Origin: an uncultured Bacilli bacterium
GTDB taxonomy: Bacteria; Bacillota_I; Bacilli_A; RF39; UBA660
Length of the DNA stretch: 22,919 nt
Direction: 5' to 3'
Assembly (NCBI GenBank): GCA_948999435.1
Contig: CARJCM010000017.1
Location: 1-22,919, forward strand
Shown: positions 15,488 to 22,919 of the stretch, piece after piece
How positions within the stretch are numbered: the first letter of the stretch is position 1
Layout of the letters: every line of letters begins with the position of its first letter
Position numbers and translations under genes: made by a program
Notes under the pieces: model-generated
Databases searched by the model: none
What the model saw: only the letters and a program-made list of their open reading frames with translations
What the model was told of the DNA's origin: nothing

Positions 15488-15500
15488 AGGAGGAAAGAAT

Positions 15501-17258
15501 ATGATAAATATTAAAGAAAATGAAAAATTAAGTGTATTAAATCATAGTTGTGCGCATTTACTAGCTCAAGCTGTAAAACACTTATACCCTGAAGCTAAAT
15601 TTTGGGTAGGACCAGTAGTAGAAGAAGGATTTTACTACGACATTGATTTAAATGATAAAACCTTAACTGAAGAAGATTTACCAGTTATCGAGCGTGAGAT
15701 GAAAAAAATTGCTAAAGATGGTAAAAGAATAGTAAGACATGAATTAACAAAGAGTGAAGCTTTAGAAATGTTTAAAGATGACATGTATAAAATTGATTTA
15801 ATTAGTAGAATGGATGAAAGTGATACAGTTATTTCATGTTATACCCAAGGAGATTTTACCGACCTTTGTCGTGGACCTCATGTTGAAACAGTTAAAGAGC
15901 TTAAAAACTTTAAGTTATTAAAAATAAGTGGCGCTTATTGGAAAGGTGATGCTAAAAATCATATGCTTCAAAGAATATATGGTGTATGTTTTGAAACACC
16001 TGAAGAATTAGAAGCACACTTACAAGAACTTGAAGAAAGAGCAATGAGAGACCATCGTAAAATAGGTAAAAACTTAGATATATTTATGACTCATGATTTA
16101 GTAGGAAAAGGAATGCCTTTATGGTTACCAAATGGTGCAATAGTAAGAAAAGAGCTTGAAAATTATATTTATGAAAAAGAAAGAAAATTAGATTATAAGC
16201 ATGTTTATACTCCTTGTGTTGGAACTGTTGATTTATATAAGACATCTGGACACTGGGACCACTATCAAGAAAACATGTTTCCAAAAATGCAAGTTGATGA
16301 TGAAGAATTTGTTTTACGTCCAATGAATTGCCCACATCATATGTTAGTGTATGCTAATACTCTACATAGTTATCGTGATTTACCTATACGTATAGGCGAA
16401 TTTGCATCAGACTTTAGATATGAAGCCAGTGGCGCAGTTAAAGGTTTAGAACGAGTTAGATGCATGTGTCAAAATGATGCTCATCTATTTGTAAGACCTG
16501 ACCAAATAGGTGAAGAATTTAAAAAAGTAGTAGCCTTAATATTAGATGTTTATAAAGATTTTGGTATTAAAGATTACAAGTTTAGATTATCATTAAGAGA
16601 CCCTGAAGATAAAGAAAAGTATTTTGATGATGATAAAATGTGGAATGAAGCCGAAAATAAACTAAGAGAAGTATTAGATTCTTATGGAGTAGAATATTTT
16701 GAAGCCATAGGGGAAGCTGCATTCTATGGACCAAAACTTGATGTTGAAGTAAAACCAGCAGTAGGACCAGAAGTTACTTTATCAACTTGTCAATTAGACT
16801 TCTTACTTCCAAGAAGATTTGAATTAACATATGTTGATAATGAAGGTAAGAAGCTTACTCCAGTAGTAATTCATAGAGCTATACTAGGAACATTTGATAG
16901 ATTTACAGCATTCATATTAGAAGAAACAAAAGGATTATTACCATTATGGTTAAGTCCAATACAAATTAATATTATCCCTGTTAATAACGAATATCATTTA
17001 GAATATGCTGAAGAATTATATAAGAAATTAAAAGATTTAGGAATTAGAGTAGAACTCGATGATAGAAATGAAAAATTAGGTTATAAAATGCGTGAATCAG
17101 TTATGAAAAAAATACCATATGCAGTTATAATCGGTCAAAAAGAAGTTGAAGATAATAGTATTAGTTATCGTAAATGTGGAAGTGAAGAAACTACTACAAT
17201 GAGTAAAGAAGAATTTATAAATAATATTTTAGAAGAAATAAAAAATAAAAGTAATTAA
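15501..17258 (+). CDS. thrS: Threonyl-tRNA synthetase, TGS-less form
   Basis: Charges tRNA-Thr in the cytoplasm. ATG 15501 after AGGAGG (15488-15493) is the start; the open frame upstream lies in the T-box terminator. The protein has 585 residues, about 55-60 fewer than typical ThrS, and starts directly in the N2 editing domain, so the N-terminal TGS (N1) domain is absent. Editing-site residues are present: His15-x3-His19 and Cys123-x3-His127. The class II core follows: Cys277 in RPMNCPHH, FRYEASGAVKGLERVR (motif 2), the DAHLF His and IHRAILG His that complete the zinc site, and motif 3. The C-terminal anticodon-binding domain (LSPIQINIIPV to the end) is intact. The CMC in RVRCMCQNDAH replaces the usual GFTQ. 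Confidence 0.97.
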   Translation: MINIKENEKLSVLNHSCAHLLAQAVKHLYPEAKFWVGPVVEEGFYYDIDLNDKTLTEEDLPVIEREMKKIAKDGKRIVRHELTKSEALEMFKDDMYKIDLISRMDESDTVISCYTQGDFTDLCRGPHVETVKELKNFKLLKISGAYWKGDAKNHMLQRIYGVCFETPEELEAHLQELEERAMRDHRKIGKNLDIFMTHDLVGKGMPLWLPNGAIVRKELENYIYEKERKLDYKHVYTPCVGTVDLYKTSGHWDHYQENMFPKMQVDDEEFVLRPMNCPHHMLVYANTLHSYRDLPIRIGEFASDFRYEASGAVKGLERVRCMCQNDAHLFVRPDQIGEEFKKVVALILDVYKDFGIKDYKFRLSLRDPEDKEKYFDDDKMWNEAENKLREVLDSYGVEYFEAIGEAAFYGPKLDVEVKPAVGPEVTLSTCQLDFLLPRRFELTYVDNEGKKLTPVVIHRAILGTFDRFTAFILEETKGLLPLWLSPIQINIIPVNNEYHLEYAEELYKKLKDLGIRVELDDRNEKLGYKMRESVMKKIPYAVIIGQKEVEDNSISYRKCGSEETTTMSKEEFINNILEEIKNKSN

Positions 17259-17259
17259 A

Positions 17260-17286
17260 AAGAGATGCGCTTTAGCATCTTTTTAG
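17260..17286. terminator. Bidirectional terminator between thrS and the tandem-HTH gene
   Basis: AGATGC (17263-17268) pairs with GCATCT (17275-17280), extended by A/T pairs on both sides. T residues follow on both strands, so it can end transcription of thrS and of the convergent minus-strand gene, whose stop codon lies within it. Confidence 0.85.
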
Positions 17287-17816
17287 TTTGTAATAAGTTC
17301 TTTAATATCTTTAACTTTAATCTTATTTAGTTTAGTTCGAAAAATAAAAGTATCAGTATTACCAATTAGATAATCGGAACTAACTCCAAAAGTTTCGCAT
17401 ATTTGCTTTAAATCAGCGGTAGATATCATCATTTTACCTATTTCATAATAGCTAATACTACTTCTTTTAGTATCTAGTTTTTTAGCAAATTTATCTTGAG
17501 TTAAACCAAGGCTTTTTCTTGTTTCTTTAATTTTATTGCCCAGATAATTTAAATCAAGCGATGATATATATTTATATTGTATATTATTATCTATATTGTC
17601 TATGATTCCTAAGATATAATCTAAAGGCACTTTATAGATTGATGCAAGTTTAATAATTTGCTTTAAAGAGATATTAGCATATCCTTTTTCCCATAAACAA
17701 ATTAAGCTTCTAGAAATTCCCATTAATTTTGCTATTTCATTTTGGGTATACTTATATTTTTCTCTTAAGTTTTTAATACGTATTTCAATTATTGTTAAAT
17801 CTTCTTCTATATCCAT
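17283..17816 (-). CDS. Regulator with two XRE-type HTH domains
   Basis: A 177-residue protein with two complete Cro/C1-type DNA-binding domains. The first is at about 13-70 (KNLREKYKYTQNEIAKLMG, ISRSLICLWEKGYANIS, YKVPLDYILG). The second is at about 92-150 (IKETRKSLGLTQDKFAKKL, DTKRSSISYYEIGKMMIS, FGVSSDYLIGNTD). A short basic tail follows. Each has the usual C-terminal DYI/LG helix end. The duplication could let one chain hold two half-sites. ATG is at the complement of 17814-17816, with a weak GAGAG site. It is divergent from the surface-protein gene, with 238 bases between starts, so that gene is a plausible target. Confidence 0.85.
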   Translation of the reverse strand: MDIEEDLTIIEIRIKNLREKYKYTQNEIAKLMGISRSLICLWEKGYANISLKQIIKLASIYKVPLDYILGIIDNIDNNIQYKYISSLDLNYLGNKIKETRKSLGLTQDKFAKKLDTKRSSISYYEIGKMMISTADLKQICETFGVSSDYLIGNTDTFIFRTKLNKIKVKDIKELITN

Positions 17817-17897
17817 ATTCGACTCTCTTTTTCTACAAGTATTTTTTCATATTTCCTTTACGCAACCAATCTTTTGTTAAAAATAATCACAAAATTA

Positions 17898-17926
17898 TTG
17901 TAATTTTATCAAGGATGTTGTATATT
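17898..17926 (+). promoter_or_regulatory. Probable promoter of the surface-protein operon
   Basis: TTGTAA (17898-17903), 17 bases, TATATT (17921-17926). The resulting leader would be about 120 bases long and contains a 17-codon frame at 17963-18016 without a ribosome site, plus an AAGTT/AACTT hairpin (about 17975-17990). Confidence 0.5.
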
Positions 17927-18054
17927 AGATATAGTAGAAAAATTCAATATAGTAGTCACATCATGAATCATAGGGAAGTTTTGGCAACTTTTGTCGAACA
18001 TAATGAAAAAATATAAGAAAAGATATAAAATGGAAAAGAGTTAAGGTGAGTAGA

Positions 18055-20055
18055 ATGAAAAAAAGATATCAAATAGCATTAGTAGTAATAGGATGTTTGG
18101 TAGTGCTTATAGGCTTAAGTTATGCTTATTTTATGGCAACTAGTACAGGTGGAGGTATTGGTGGAAGTACTACTGTAAACACTGTAACAATAGATGATAT
18201 AGGATTTAATGTCGAAGGAGTATTAGAATTTAATGACTTGGATATATATCCAGGACATAAAAATATTTCTAAAATAAAAGTAACTGCCTTTGGAAATAAT
18301 GATACGATAAATTATAAGTTAGTATGGGATGGAATAAACACTTTAAATACACCACTAAATTATTATGTATATGAGACAAGTGCAAACGAAGATGCCACAA
18401 TTACATGTAAAAAAGAAATAGAACAAGTAGGAGCAACAAAATATTATTATGAGACATGTACAGAGAATAACTTTGATAATTTAGGAACAATAATAAATCA
18501 GGGAAAAATAACTAAAGCAGAAACAAGTACAGAATTTATACTATCAAGTGATGAAGTTATAAAAGGGACAGAAGAAGGAAATGTAGTATATTATTATGTA
18601 GTTTTAGAATATCCAAATTTAGAAGAAAGTCAAAATATTGATATGGGTGGAAAGTTTGAAGGAGTTGTCACTGTTAAAAAAGAAGAAGAAGTACTCGCCG
18701 ATATCACCATCAAAAAGATGTATAGAGAAATAGATAATGGCTATGAAGAAATAACACGTATGCCAGATAGTAATTATATAATAAATGAAGAGAAAAGCAC
18801 ATGTACAAATAATGCAACTCCAACAATTAAGAACAATAAACTATTAATTACAAATTTAAGCACAAGTGGAACAGAATGTAATATATATTTTGATAAAGAT
18901 AATATAGCGCCAGAAATAATAAATCTAACAACAAGTGTAACAAAGACAAGTATAGCAGTAACAGTAACAGCAAGTGATAATGTAGGAGTAACAGAATACT
19001 GGTACCAAATAGGAACAAATGCAGCTGTAAAAGGAACAGGAAATACACATACATTTACAGGGCTAAGTGCAGGAACAACATATACAATTAAGGTATATGT
19101 AAAAGATGCAAGTGGAAATCAAAGTGACACAACAACAAAGAGTGTAACTACAAGTAGTTTAACTGCTGAAGATACGTTGACAAAATTAAATATAACAAGT
19201 TATAAAACTACAGTACCAGATTTTAGCCAAATAGCTACAACAGATGAAGGGATTTTTAGAGTCAGCGATGGAATGTATGGAGGATATTCGTATTACTGGA
19301 GAGGCGCTGCAACAACAAACTATGTTAAATTTGCAGGCTTTTGTTGGCGGATAGTACGTATAAATGGTGATGGGTCACTACGTTTAATCTATGATGGAAC
19401 AACGTGTCATGCAAACGGCACTGGGACAACAGAGAGTATAGCGGTTGTAAACACAGAATACAATACAGGTTCTAATCAATCAAACTATGTTGGGTGGACA
19501 TATGAGGGCGCGTTACAAAGACCAAGCTCAATGACAAGTGGAATAGACTCAAATGCAAAAACACAATTGGAGTCATGGTATAATAGTAATATAGGAAATA
19601 ATGCTGCGTATAGTGCAAAGGTAGCGGATGGAAAGTATTGTAATGATAGGAATGTAGCATCAGTATATACATGGGCAATAAATGGAAGTGCATTCTATTA
19701 TGCGGGATATGCAAGACTATATACAAACTATACACCTACATTGTCATGTTCAAGTAATGATGTATATACATTAAAAGTAGGATTAATCACAGCTGATGAA
19801 GTTGAATTTGCAGGCGGAAAGAATGAGAATAATACATCATATTACTTATACAATAGGCAACAATATTGGACTATGTCTCCATATTATTGGAATAACCCTA
19901 ATGCTTGGGTGTTCCTTGTGACTGCGAATGGTATGCTTCAGTACAATGGTGCAAATGCTACTATAGGATTGCGTCCGGTAATAAATCTGAAGTCTGATAC
20001 TACATTTACATCAGGAGGAAACGGAACGCGTACAAATCCATATGTAGTCTCTTAG
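18055..20055 (+). CDS. Membrane-anchored surface protein with Ig/FN3-like and C-type-lectin-like domains
   Basis: A 666-residue protein beginning with a basic stretch and one hydrophobic helix (about 7-24, ending SYAYF), as in camelysin/TasA-like proteins. Next comes a beta-rich domain (about 30-215) and a two-Cys module (Cys250, Cys275) ending in NIYFDK. A fibronectin-III/Ig-like domain at about 283-367 contains SIAVTVTASDNVGVTEYWY and TYTIKVYVKDASGNQS. The C-terminal domain (about 375-666) has FAGFCWRIVRINGDGSLRLIYDG, then YWTMSP (604-609) and GLRPVINL (638-645), the signature of DUF6273/formylglycine-like, C-type-lectin-fold domains. No LPxTG motif is present. A role in adhesion or binding is inference. 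ATG 18055 is preferred over GTG 18046 because AAGGTGA precedes it. Base composition rises in the last third. Confidence 0.78.
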   Translation: MKKRYQIALVVIGCLVVLIGLSYAYFMATSTGGGIGGSTTVNTVTIDDIGFNVEGVLEFNDLDIYPGHKNISKIKVTAFGNNDTINYKLVWDGINTLNTPLNYYVYETSANEDATITCKKEIEQVGATKYYYETCTENNFDNLGTIINQGKITKAETSTEFILSSDEVIKGTEEGNVVYYYVVLEYPNLEESQNIDMGGKFEGVVTVKKEEEVLADITIKKMYREIDNGYEEITRMPDSNYIINEEKSTCTNNATPTIKNNKLLITNLSTSGTECNIYFDKDNIAPEIINLTTSVTKTSIAVTVTASDNVGVTEYWYQIGTNAAVKGTGNTHTFTGLSAGTTYTIKVYVKDASGNQSDTTTKSVTTSSLTAEDTLTKLNITSYKTTVPDFSQIATTDEGIFRVSDGMYGGYSYYWRGAATTNYVKFAGFCWRIVRINGDGSLRLIYDGTTCHANGTGTTESIAVVNTEYNTGSNQSNYVGWTYEGALQRPSSMTSGIDSNAKTQLESWYNSNIGNNAAYSAKVADGKYCNDRNVASVYTWAINGSAFYYAGYARLYTNYTPTLSCSSNDVYTLKVGLITADEVEFAGGKNENNTSYYLYNRQQYWTMSPYYWNNPNAWVFLVTANGMLQYNGANATIGLRPVINLKSDTTFTSGGNGTRTNPYVVS

Positions 20056-20092
20056 ATTATGTATGGATAACTTATTTTAGAAAGGAAATTTT

Positions 20093-20422
20093 ATGAAAAA
20101 GAAAGTATTATATATATGTATCTTTGTATTTATAGTATTAGGAATAGTATTAAAACTTAATAGTAATTCTAATGTATATATAGATAAAAGCAATGTAGAA
20201 GAAACTAATAATAGATCTTTAGCTGTATATTTAGAAAATGATAATGGAAAATATGATAAGAGTGATAGTTTTCCTATAAAAAATAGTGGATATACATTTA
20301 ATGCAAGTAAAAGCGTATGCAATGGAAGTGCAAATCTCTCATGGAATGATGAAGAATGGGGATTAGAACTTGAAAATATAGATAGAGAGAATACAAAGTG
20401 CTATTTGTATTTTGATAAATAA
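20093..20422 (+). CDS. Small membrane-anchored protein sharing the two-Cys module of the surface protein
   Basis: A 109-residue protein with a Lys-rich start and one hydrophobic helix (about 4-21), then an extracytoplasmic part. Its last 65 residues (GYTFNASKSVCNGSANLSW, then GLELENIDRENTKC and YLYFDK) resemble the module at about 219-280 of the surface protein upstream. Both have two Cys about 25 residues apart and end with a C-x-(I/L)YFDK sequence. AAAGGA precedes ATG 20093, 38 bases after the surface-protein stop, so the genes are co-transcribed. The Cys pair probably forms a disulfide outside the membrane. Function is unknown. Confidence 0.68.
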   Translation: MKKKVLYICIFVFIVLGIVLKLNSNSNVYIDKSNVEETNNRSLAVYLENDNGKYDKSDSFPIKNSGYTFNASKSVCNGSANLSWNDEEWGLELENIDRENTKCYLYFDK

Positions 20423-20428
20423 AAAAAG

Positions 20429-20448
20429 GCATCAATTGATGCTCTTTT
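20429..20448. terminator. Bidirectional terminator between the surface operon and spoIVA
   Basis: GCATC (20429-20433), loop AATT, GATGC (20438-20442), with A residues before and TCTTTT after, so it works on both strands. Confidence 0.75.
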
Positions 20449-21943
20449 ATAATACTATAGCAATTAAGTTATTAGCGCCTTTATTAACTATTTTAGTTAC
20501 AGTTTGGCTTAATTTATATCTTGTAGCATCTGGCATCATAGATAGTTTTGCTTGTATGCCTTCTTGAACTATATTTTCTAGACTTCTACCAAATATTTCA
20601 CTTTGCCAAATAGAGTTAGGGTCTTTTTCATAATCTTTCATTAAGTAATTAATCAATTCTTTAGATTGTTGTTCACTACCTATAATTGGTTCAAATGTTG
20701 ATTGAACTTCAACTTTCATAAGATGTACAGAAGAGGCAGTAGCTTTTAATTTAACTCCGTATCTAGTTCCTTGTTTTACTATCTCTGGAGTTTCTAATTT
20801 CATATCTTTAATAGTAGGGTATACAATACCATAACCAGATGATTTAGCAACTTTTAAAGCCGATTTAATTAAATCCATTTCTTCTTTAGATTCTTTATAA
20901 GTAGTAAATATTTTTATTAAACCTGCTTTTGATGTCGCTGATTCTCCCATAATACTAGTTAGGACTTCATTATAAAGTTCTTCTCTTGTTTCTAAATTAA
21001 TTGTAACAGTACCAGTTGCAGCATCAAGTTCACTTATATAAGATTTAGAAATATATTCACTATCTTCAAAATGATTTAGAATAAAATCAATATCTTTAAT
21101 TTTTTCAACACTTATAACACTTTCTTTAATTTTATCTAAATAGTGTTGTTTAATTTCATGTGTTTTAGGAAGAGCATCAATCCAAGCTGGAATTTTAACC
21201 TCTATATCTAAGACAGGGAATTCATATAAAGCTTTTTTTAGAATTTCCATAATTTCTATTTCATTCATTTTCTCAGCACTAATAGGAAGAACAGGAACAT
21301 CATATGTTGCTTCTATGTCTTGAGCGATACGAACTGTTTCAGTGTTTGTTGGATGCACACTATTTAAGATAACGATAAATGGCTTACCAATTTCTTTTAG
21401 CTCTGATATAACTTTATTCTCTGCATCTAAATAACTATTACGTGGAATTTCTCCAAAAGAGCCATCACTAGTTACAACAATACCGATAGTCGCATGATCT
21501 CTAATAACTTTTTCTGTTCCAATTTCCGCCGCTTCTATAAAAGGAATAGAATCTTCAAACCAAGGGGTTTTAACCATTCGAGGATTTCCATCCTCGTCTT
21601 CATAGCCATTAGAACCAGGAATAACAAAACCAACACAATCAACTAATTTAATATTAGTTTTAAATTCATTAACTGTAACTTCTGCACCATTAGAAGGAAC
21701 AAATTTAGGTTCTGTAGTCATAATAGTTTTTCCTTGTGCACTTTGAGGTATTTCATCTAGACAATGTTTTTTTTCATACTCATCGGTGATATTAGGAACA
21801 ACTAAGTTTTCGATAAATCTTTTAATAAAAGTAGATTTACCAGTTCTAACCGCACCTACAACTCCTAAATAAATACTCCCATTTCCTCTTTTGGCAATAG
21901 ATTCAAGTAATTCTTTTTTTTCCAAAATTTCACCATCTTTCAA
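20447..21943 (-). CDS. spoIVA: Stage IV sporulation protein A, spore-coat morphogenetic ATPase
   Basis: A 498-residue protein, close to the usual 490 or so. Residues 25-38 read YLGVVGAVRTGKST, a Walker A of the TRAFAC type (Gly30-Ser37). They are followed by TTEPKFVPSNGAEV, LVDCVGF (Walker B region) and GIVVTSDGSFGEIPR, SpoIVA hallmarks. The long middle and C-terminal parts match the family too (FVILNSVHPTN, the end NKGANNLIAIVL). SpoIVA hydrolyses ATP to polymerise on the forespore surface, forming the base of the coat; it is made in the mother cell. No ATG is available at the N-terminus: TTG at the complement of 21941-21943 or TTG 18 bases later must be used. Terminator shared with the convergent operon. 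Confidence 0.97.
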   Translation of the reverse strand: MKDGEILEKKELLESIAKRGNGSIYLGVVGAVRTGKSTFIKRFIENLVVPNITDEYEKKHCLDEIPQSAQGKTIMTTEPKFVPSNGAEVTVNEFKTNIKLVDCVGFVIPGSNGYEDEDGNPRMVKTPWFEDSIPFIEAAEIGTEKVIRDHATIGIVVTSDGSFGEIPRNSYLDAENKVISELKEIGKPFIVILNSVHPTNTETVRIAQDIEATYDVPVLPISAEKMNEIEIMEILKKALYEFPVLDIEVKIPAWIDALPKTHEIKQHYLDKIKESVISVEKIKDIDFILNHFEDSEYISKSYISELDAATGTVTINLETREELYNEVLTSIMGESATSKAGLIKIFTTYKESKEEMDLIKSALKVAKSSGYGIVYPTIKDMKLETPEIVKQGTRYGVKLKATASSVHLMKVEVQSTFEPIIGSEQQSKELINYLMKDYEKDPNSIWQSEIFGRSLENIVQEGIQAKLSMMPDATRYKLSQTVTKIVNKGANNLIAIVL

Positions 21944-21993
21944 ACTTTCTAATTAAAACTATGATAAATAATTTAAAAATATAACTAATAAAT

Positions 21994-22023
21994 TTGATGT
22001 CCGTTTATTATTTATGCTATAAT
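21994..22023 (+). promoter_or_regulatory. Promoter of the Fic gene
   Basis: TTGATG (21994-21999), 18 bases, then TGCTATAAT (22015-22023), an extended -10. It lies about 30 bases before the start codon. Confidence 0.75.
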
Positions 22024-22055
22024 TAGTTTAACAAAAAGAAATAGGAGGCATTTAT

Positions 22056-22805
22056 ATGTTACTTGATAAATTAAAAATAGAGTTAATAGAACAAAAAAAG
22101 TCCAAGTTTAAAGGAAATATCTATCATTATTCTCAAGTTAATTTTGCTTATAATTCAAATAAAATAGAAGGTAGTAAATTAACAGAAAATGAAACAGAGG
22201 AAATATTTGAAACTAATTCATATATCTCGAAAAGTGACGATATAGTTAAATTAGATGATTTAACTGAAATGAAAAATCATTTTAGACTTTTTGATTATTG
22301 TTTAGACATTATTGATATTCCATTATCTAAAGAAATTATAATAAATATGAATAAAATTTTAAAAAGAAATACCACTGATGAAGAAAACCCTAGATATAAT
22401 GTTGGAGGTTTTAAAATTGTTCCTAATAAGATTGGTTTAATAAATGTTATAAATACTTCTGCACCAGATGAAGTTGAAAAAGATTTAGATTTACTGCTTT
22501 CTGAATATAATAATTTATCTAATGTTACTATCGAAGATATTATTGAATTCCATTATCGCTTTGAATGTATTCATCCTTTCGGCGATGGTAATGGCAGAGT
22601 TGGACGTATGATAATGTTTAAAGAATGTTTAAAGAATAATATAATACCTTTTATAGTTCTTGATAGCGATAAACCATATTATATGAGAGGTTTAAAAAAT
22701 TATAAAGAAGATAAAATGTTTTTAATTGATACTATAAAACATGAACAAGATTTATATGAAAGCATTGTTAAAGAATTATTAAATTTCGAATTAAATGAGG
22801 AATAA
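22056..22805 (+). CDS. Fic-domain protein (class II, N-terminal inhibitory motif)
   Basis: A 249-residue Fic protein. The catalytic motif HPFGDGNGRVGR (173-184) is complete, so it can bind ATP and transfer AMP (or another phosphate-linked group) to hydroxyl side chains of proteins. An inhibitory S-x3-EG motif is visible at Ser34-Gly39 (SNKIEG), within the N-terminal helix; this defines class II Fic proteins whose activity is blocked by a Glu that reaches the nucleotide site. Between them VGGFKIVPNKIG is the usual beta-flap region. No antitoxin gene is nearby, as expected when inhibition is built in. AGGAGG precedes ATG 22056. The gene has its own promoter and terminator. Confidence 0.93.
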   Translation: MLLDKLKIELIEQKKSKFKGNIYHYSQVNFAYNSNKIEGSKLTENETEEIFETNSYISKSDDIVKLDDLTEMKNHFRLFDYCLDIIDIPLSKEIIINMNKILKRNTTDEENPRYNVGGFKIVPNKIGLINVINTSAPDEVEKDLDLLLSEYNNLSNVTIEDIIEFHYRFECIHPFGDGNGRVGRMIMFKECLKNNIIPFIVLDSDKPYYMRGLKNYKEDKMFLIDTIKHEQDLYESIVKELLNFELNEE

Positions 22806-22819
22806 TTACTCATTTTTTT
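22793..22819 (+). terminator. Rho-independent terminator after the Fic gene
   Basis: AAATGAG (22793-22799) pairs with CTCATTT (22809-22815) with the stop codon in the loop, and T residues follow. Confidence 0.75.
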
Positions 22820-22864
22820 ATCTAATAGGAAATTGCATAATTTGAAATTAATGCGAATATTTGA

Positions 22865-22893
22865 TTGACAAACATATATTCTTTTGATATGCT
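22865..22893 (+). promoter_or_regulatory. Promoter of a gene beyond the right edge
   Basis: TTGACA (22865-22870), 17 bases, TATGCT (22888-22893), then a strong AAGGGGG ribosome site at 22907-22913. The window ends seven bases later, so the start codon should lie just outside. Confidence 0.65.
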
Positions 22894-22919
22894 TATTTTA
22901 AGTAGTAAGGGGGATTTAT

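Noticed and set aside
15450..15500. Upstream extension of thrS by 17 codons
   Set aside because: This stretch is the T-box terminator and T tract; the AGGAGG site clearly selects ATG 15501.
17963..18016. Small frame MNHREVLATFVEHNEKI in the surface-operon leader
   Set aside because: No ribosome site precedes it and 17 codons are too few to support a gene.
19472..19735. Minus-strand frame of 87 codons opposite the surface-protein gene
   Set aside because: Composition (Leu, His, Tyr rich) is that of an antisense shadow and no start signal is present.
18055..20055. Sortase-anchored adhesin
   Set aside because: There is no LPxTG-like motif, hydrophobic helix or basic tail at the C-terminus; the N-terminal helix is the only visible anchor.
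1..22919. Possible recoding of TGA as Trp, because no intact gene in the window ends in TGA
   Set aside because: Trp is written as TGG throughout and no long gene contains an in-frame TGA. With about twenty genes in an AT-rich genome the lack of TGA stops may be chance or bias.

Overview
The window comes from a strongly AT-rich, Gram-positive type genome. Strong AGGAGG-like ribosome sites, extended -10 promoters, T-tract terminators, a T-box leader and two endospore proteins (a SpoIVA coat ATPase and a SpoVIF-like protein) point to a spore-forming member of the Bacillota. The threonyl-tRNA synthetase lacks a TGS domain and there are many single-domain proteins, which would suit a small-genome gut lineage of the Bacilli, but the sequence does not settle the taxon. 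All intact genes end in TAA or TAG. Trp is encoded by TGG and no long gene has an in-frame TGA, so the standard bacterial code applies.

Layout. (1) Positions 1-3400 form a decayed accessory strip: a DUF5131 gene cut off at its N-terminus, a small relic between two copies of a promoter-bearing 26-bp repeat, an intact methyltransferase, a Nudix gene and a CYTH gene each broken by a 1-base frameshift, and an intact DUF1003 membrane protein. (2) 3394-8650 holds an HD-domain hydrolase, an overlapping pair made of a membrane-anchored XRE regulator and a DUF4097 repeat protein, a DUF975/CmpB fusion membrane protein, and an overlapping ASCH/prepilin-like pair. (3) 8689-9993 is the GTPase Der. (4) 10000-11730 holds a DUF1016 nuclease-family gene that lost its catalytic core by internal deletion, followed by two divergent XRE regulators sharing an inverted-repeat control region. 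(5) 11775-15216 contains the SpoVIF-like gene, a transglutaminase-fold protein and an unrecognised 850-residue helical protein. (6) 15218-17258 is thrS with a T-box leader whose specifier codon I read as ACU. (7) 17283-20422 contains a tandem-HTH regulator on the minus strand, then a cell-surface protein with a C-type-lectin-like C-terminus and a small membrane-anchored companion. (8) 20447-22805 contains spoIVA (minus) and an autoinhibited Fic protein. The right edge carries a promoter for a gene outside the window.

How the genes work together: housekeeping (der, thrS), sporulation (spoIVA, spoVIF) and envelope functions alternate with accessory cargo. No CRISPR array, tRNA, rRNA or intact transposase was seen. 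The best candidates for something undescribed are the XRE-TM/DUF4097 pair with its tandem upstream repeats, the 850-residue orphan, and the surface protein whose last 120 bases differ in codon choice from the rest and resemble the target of a diversity-generating system.
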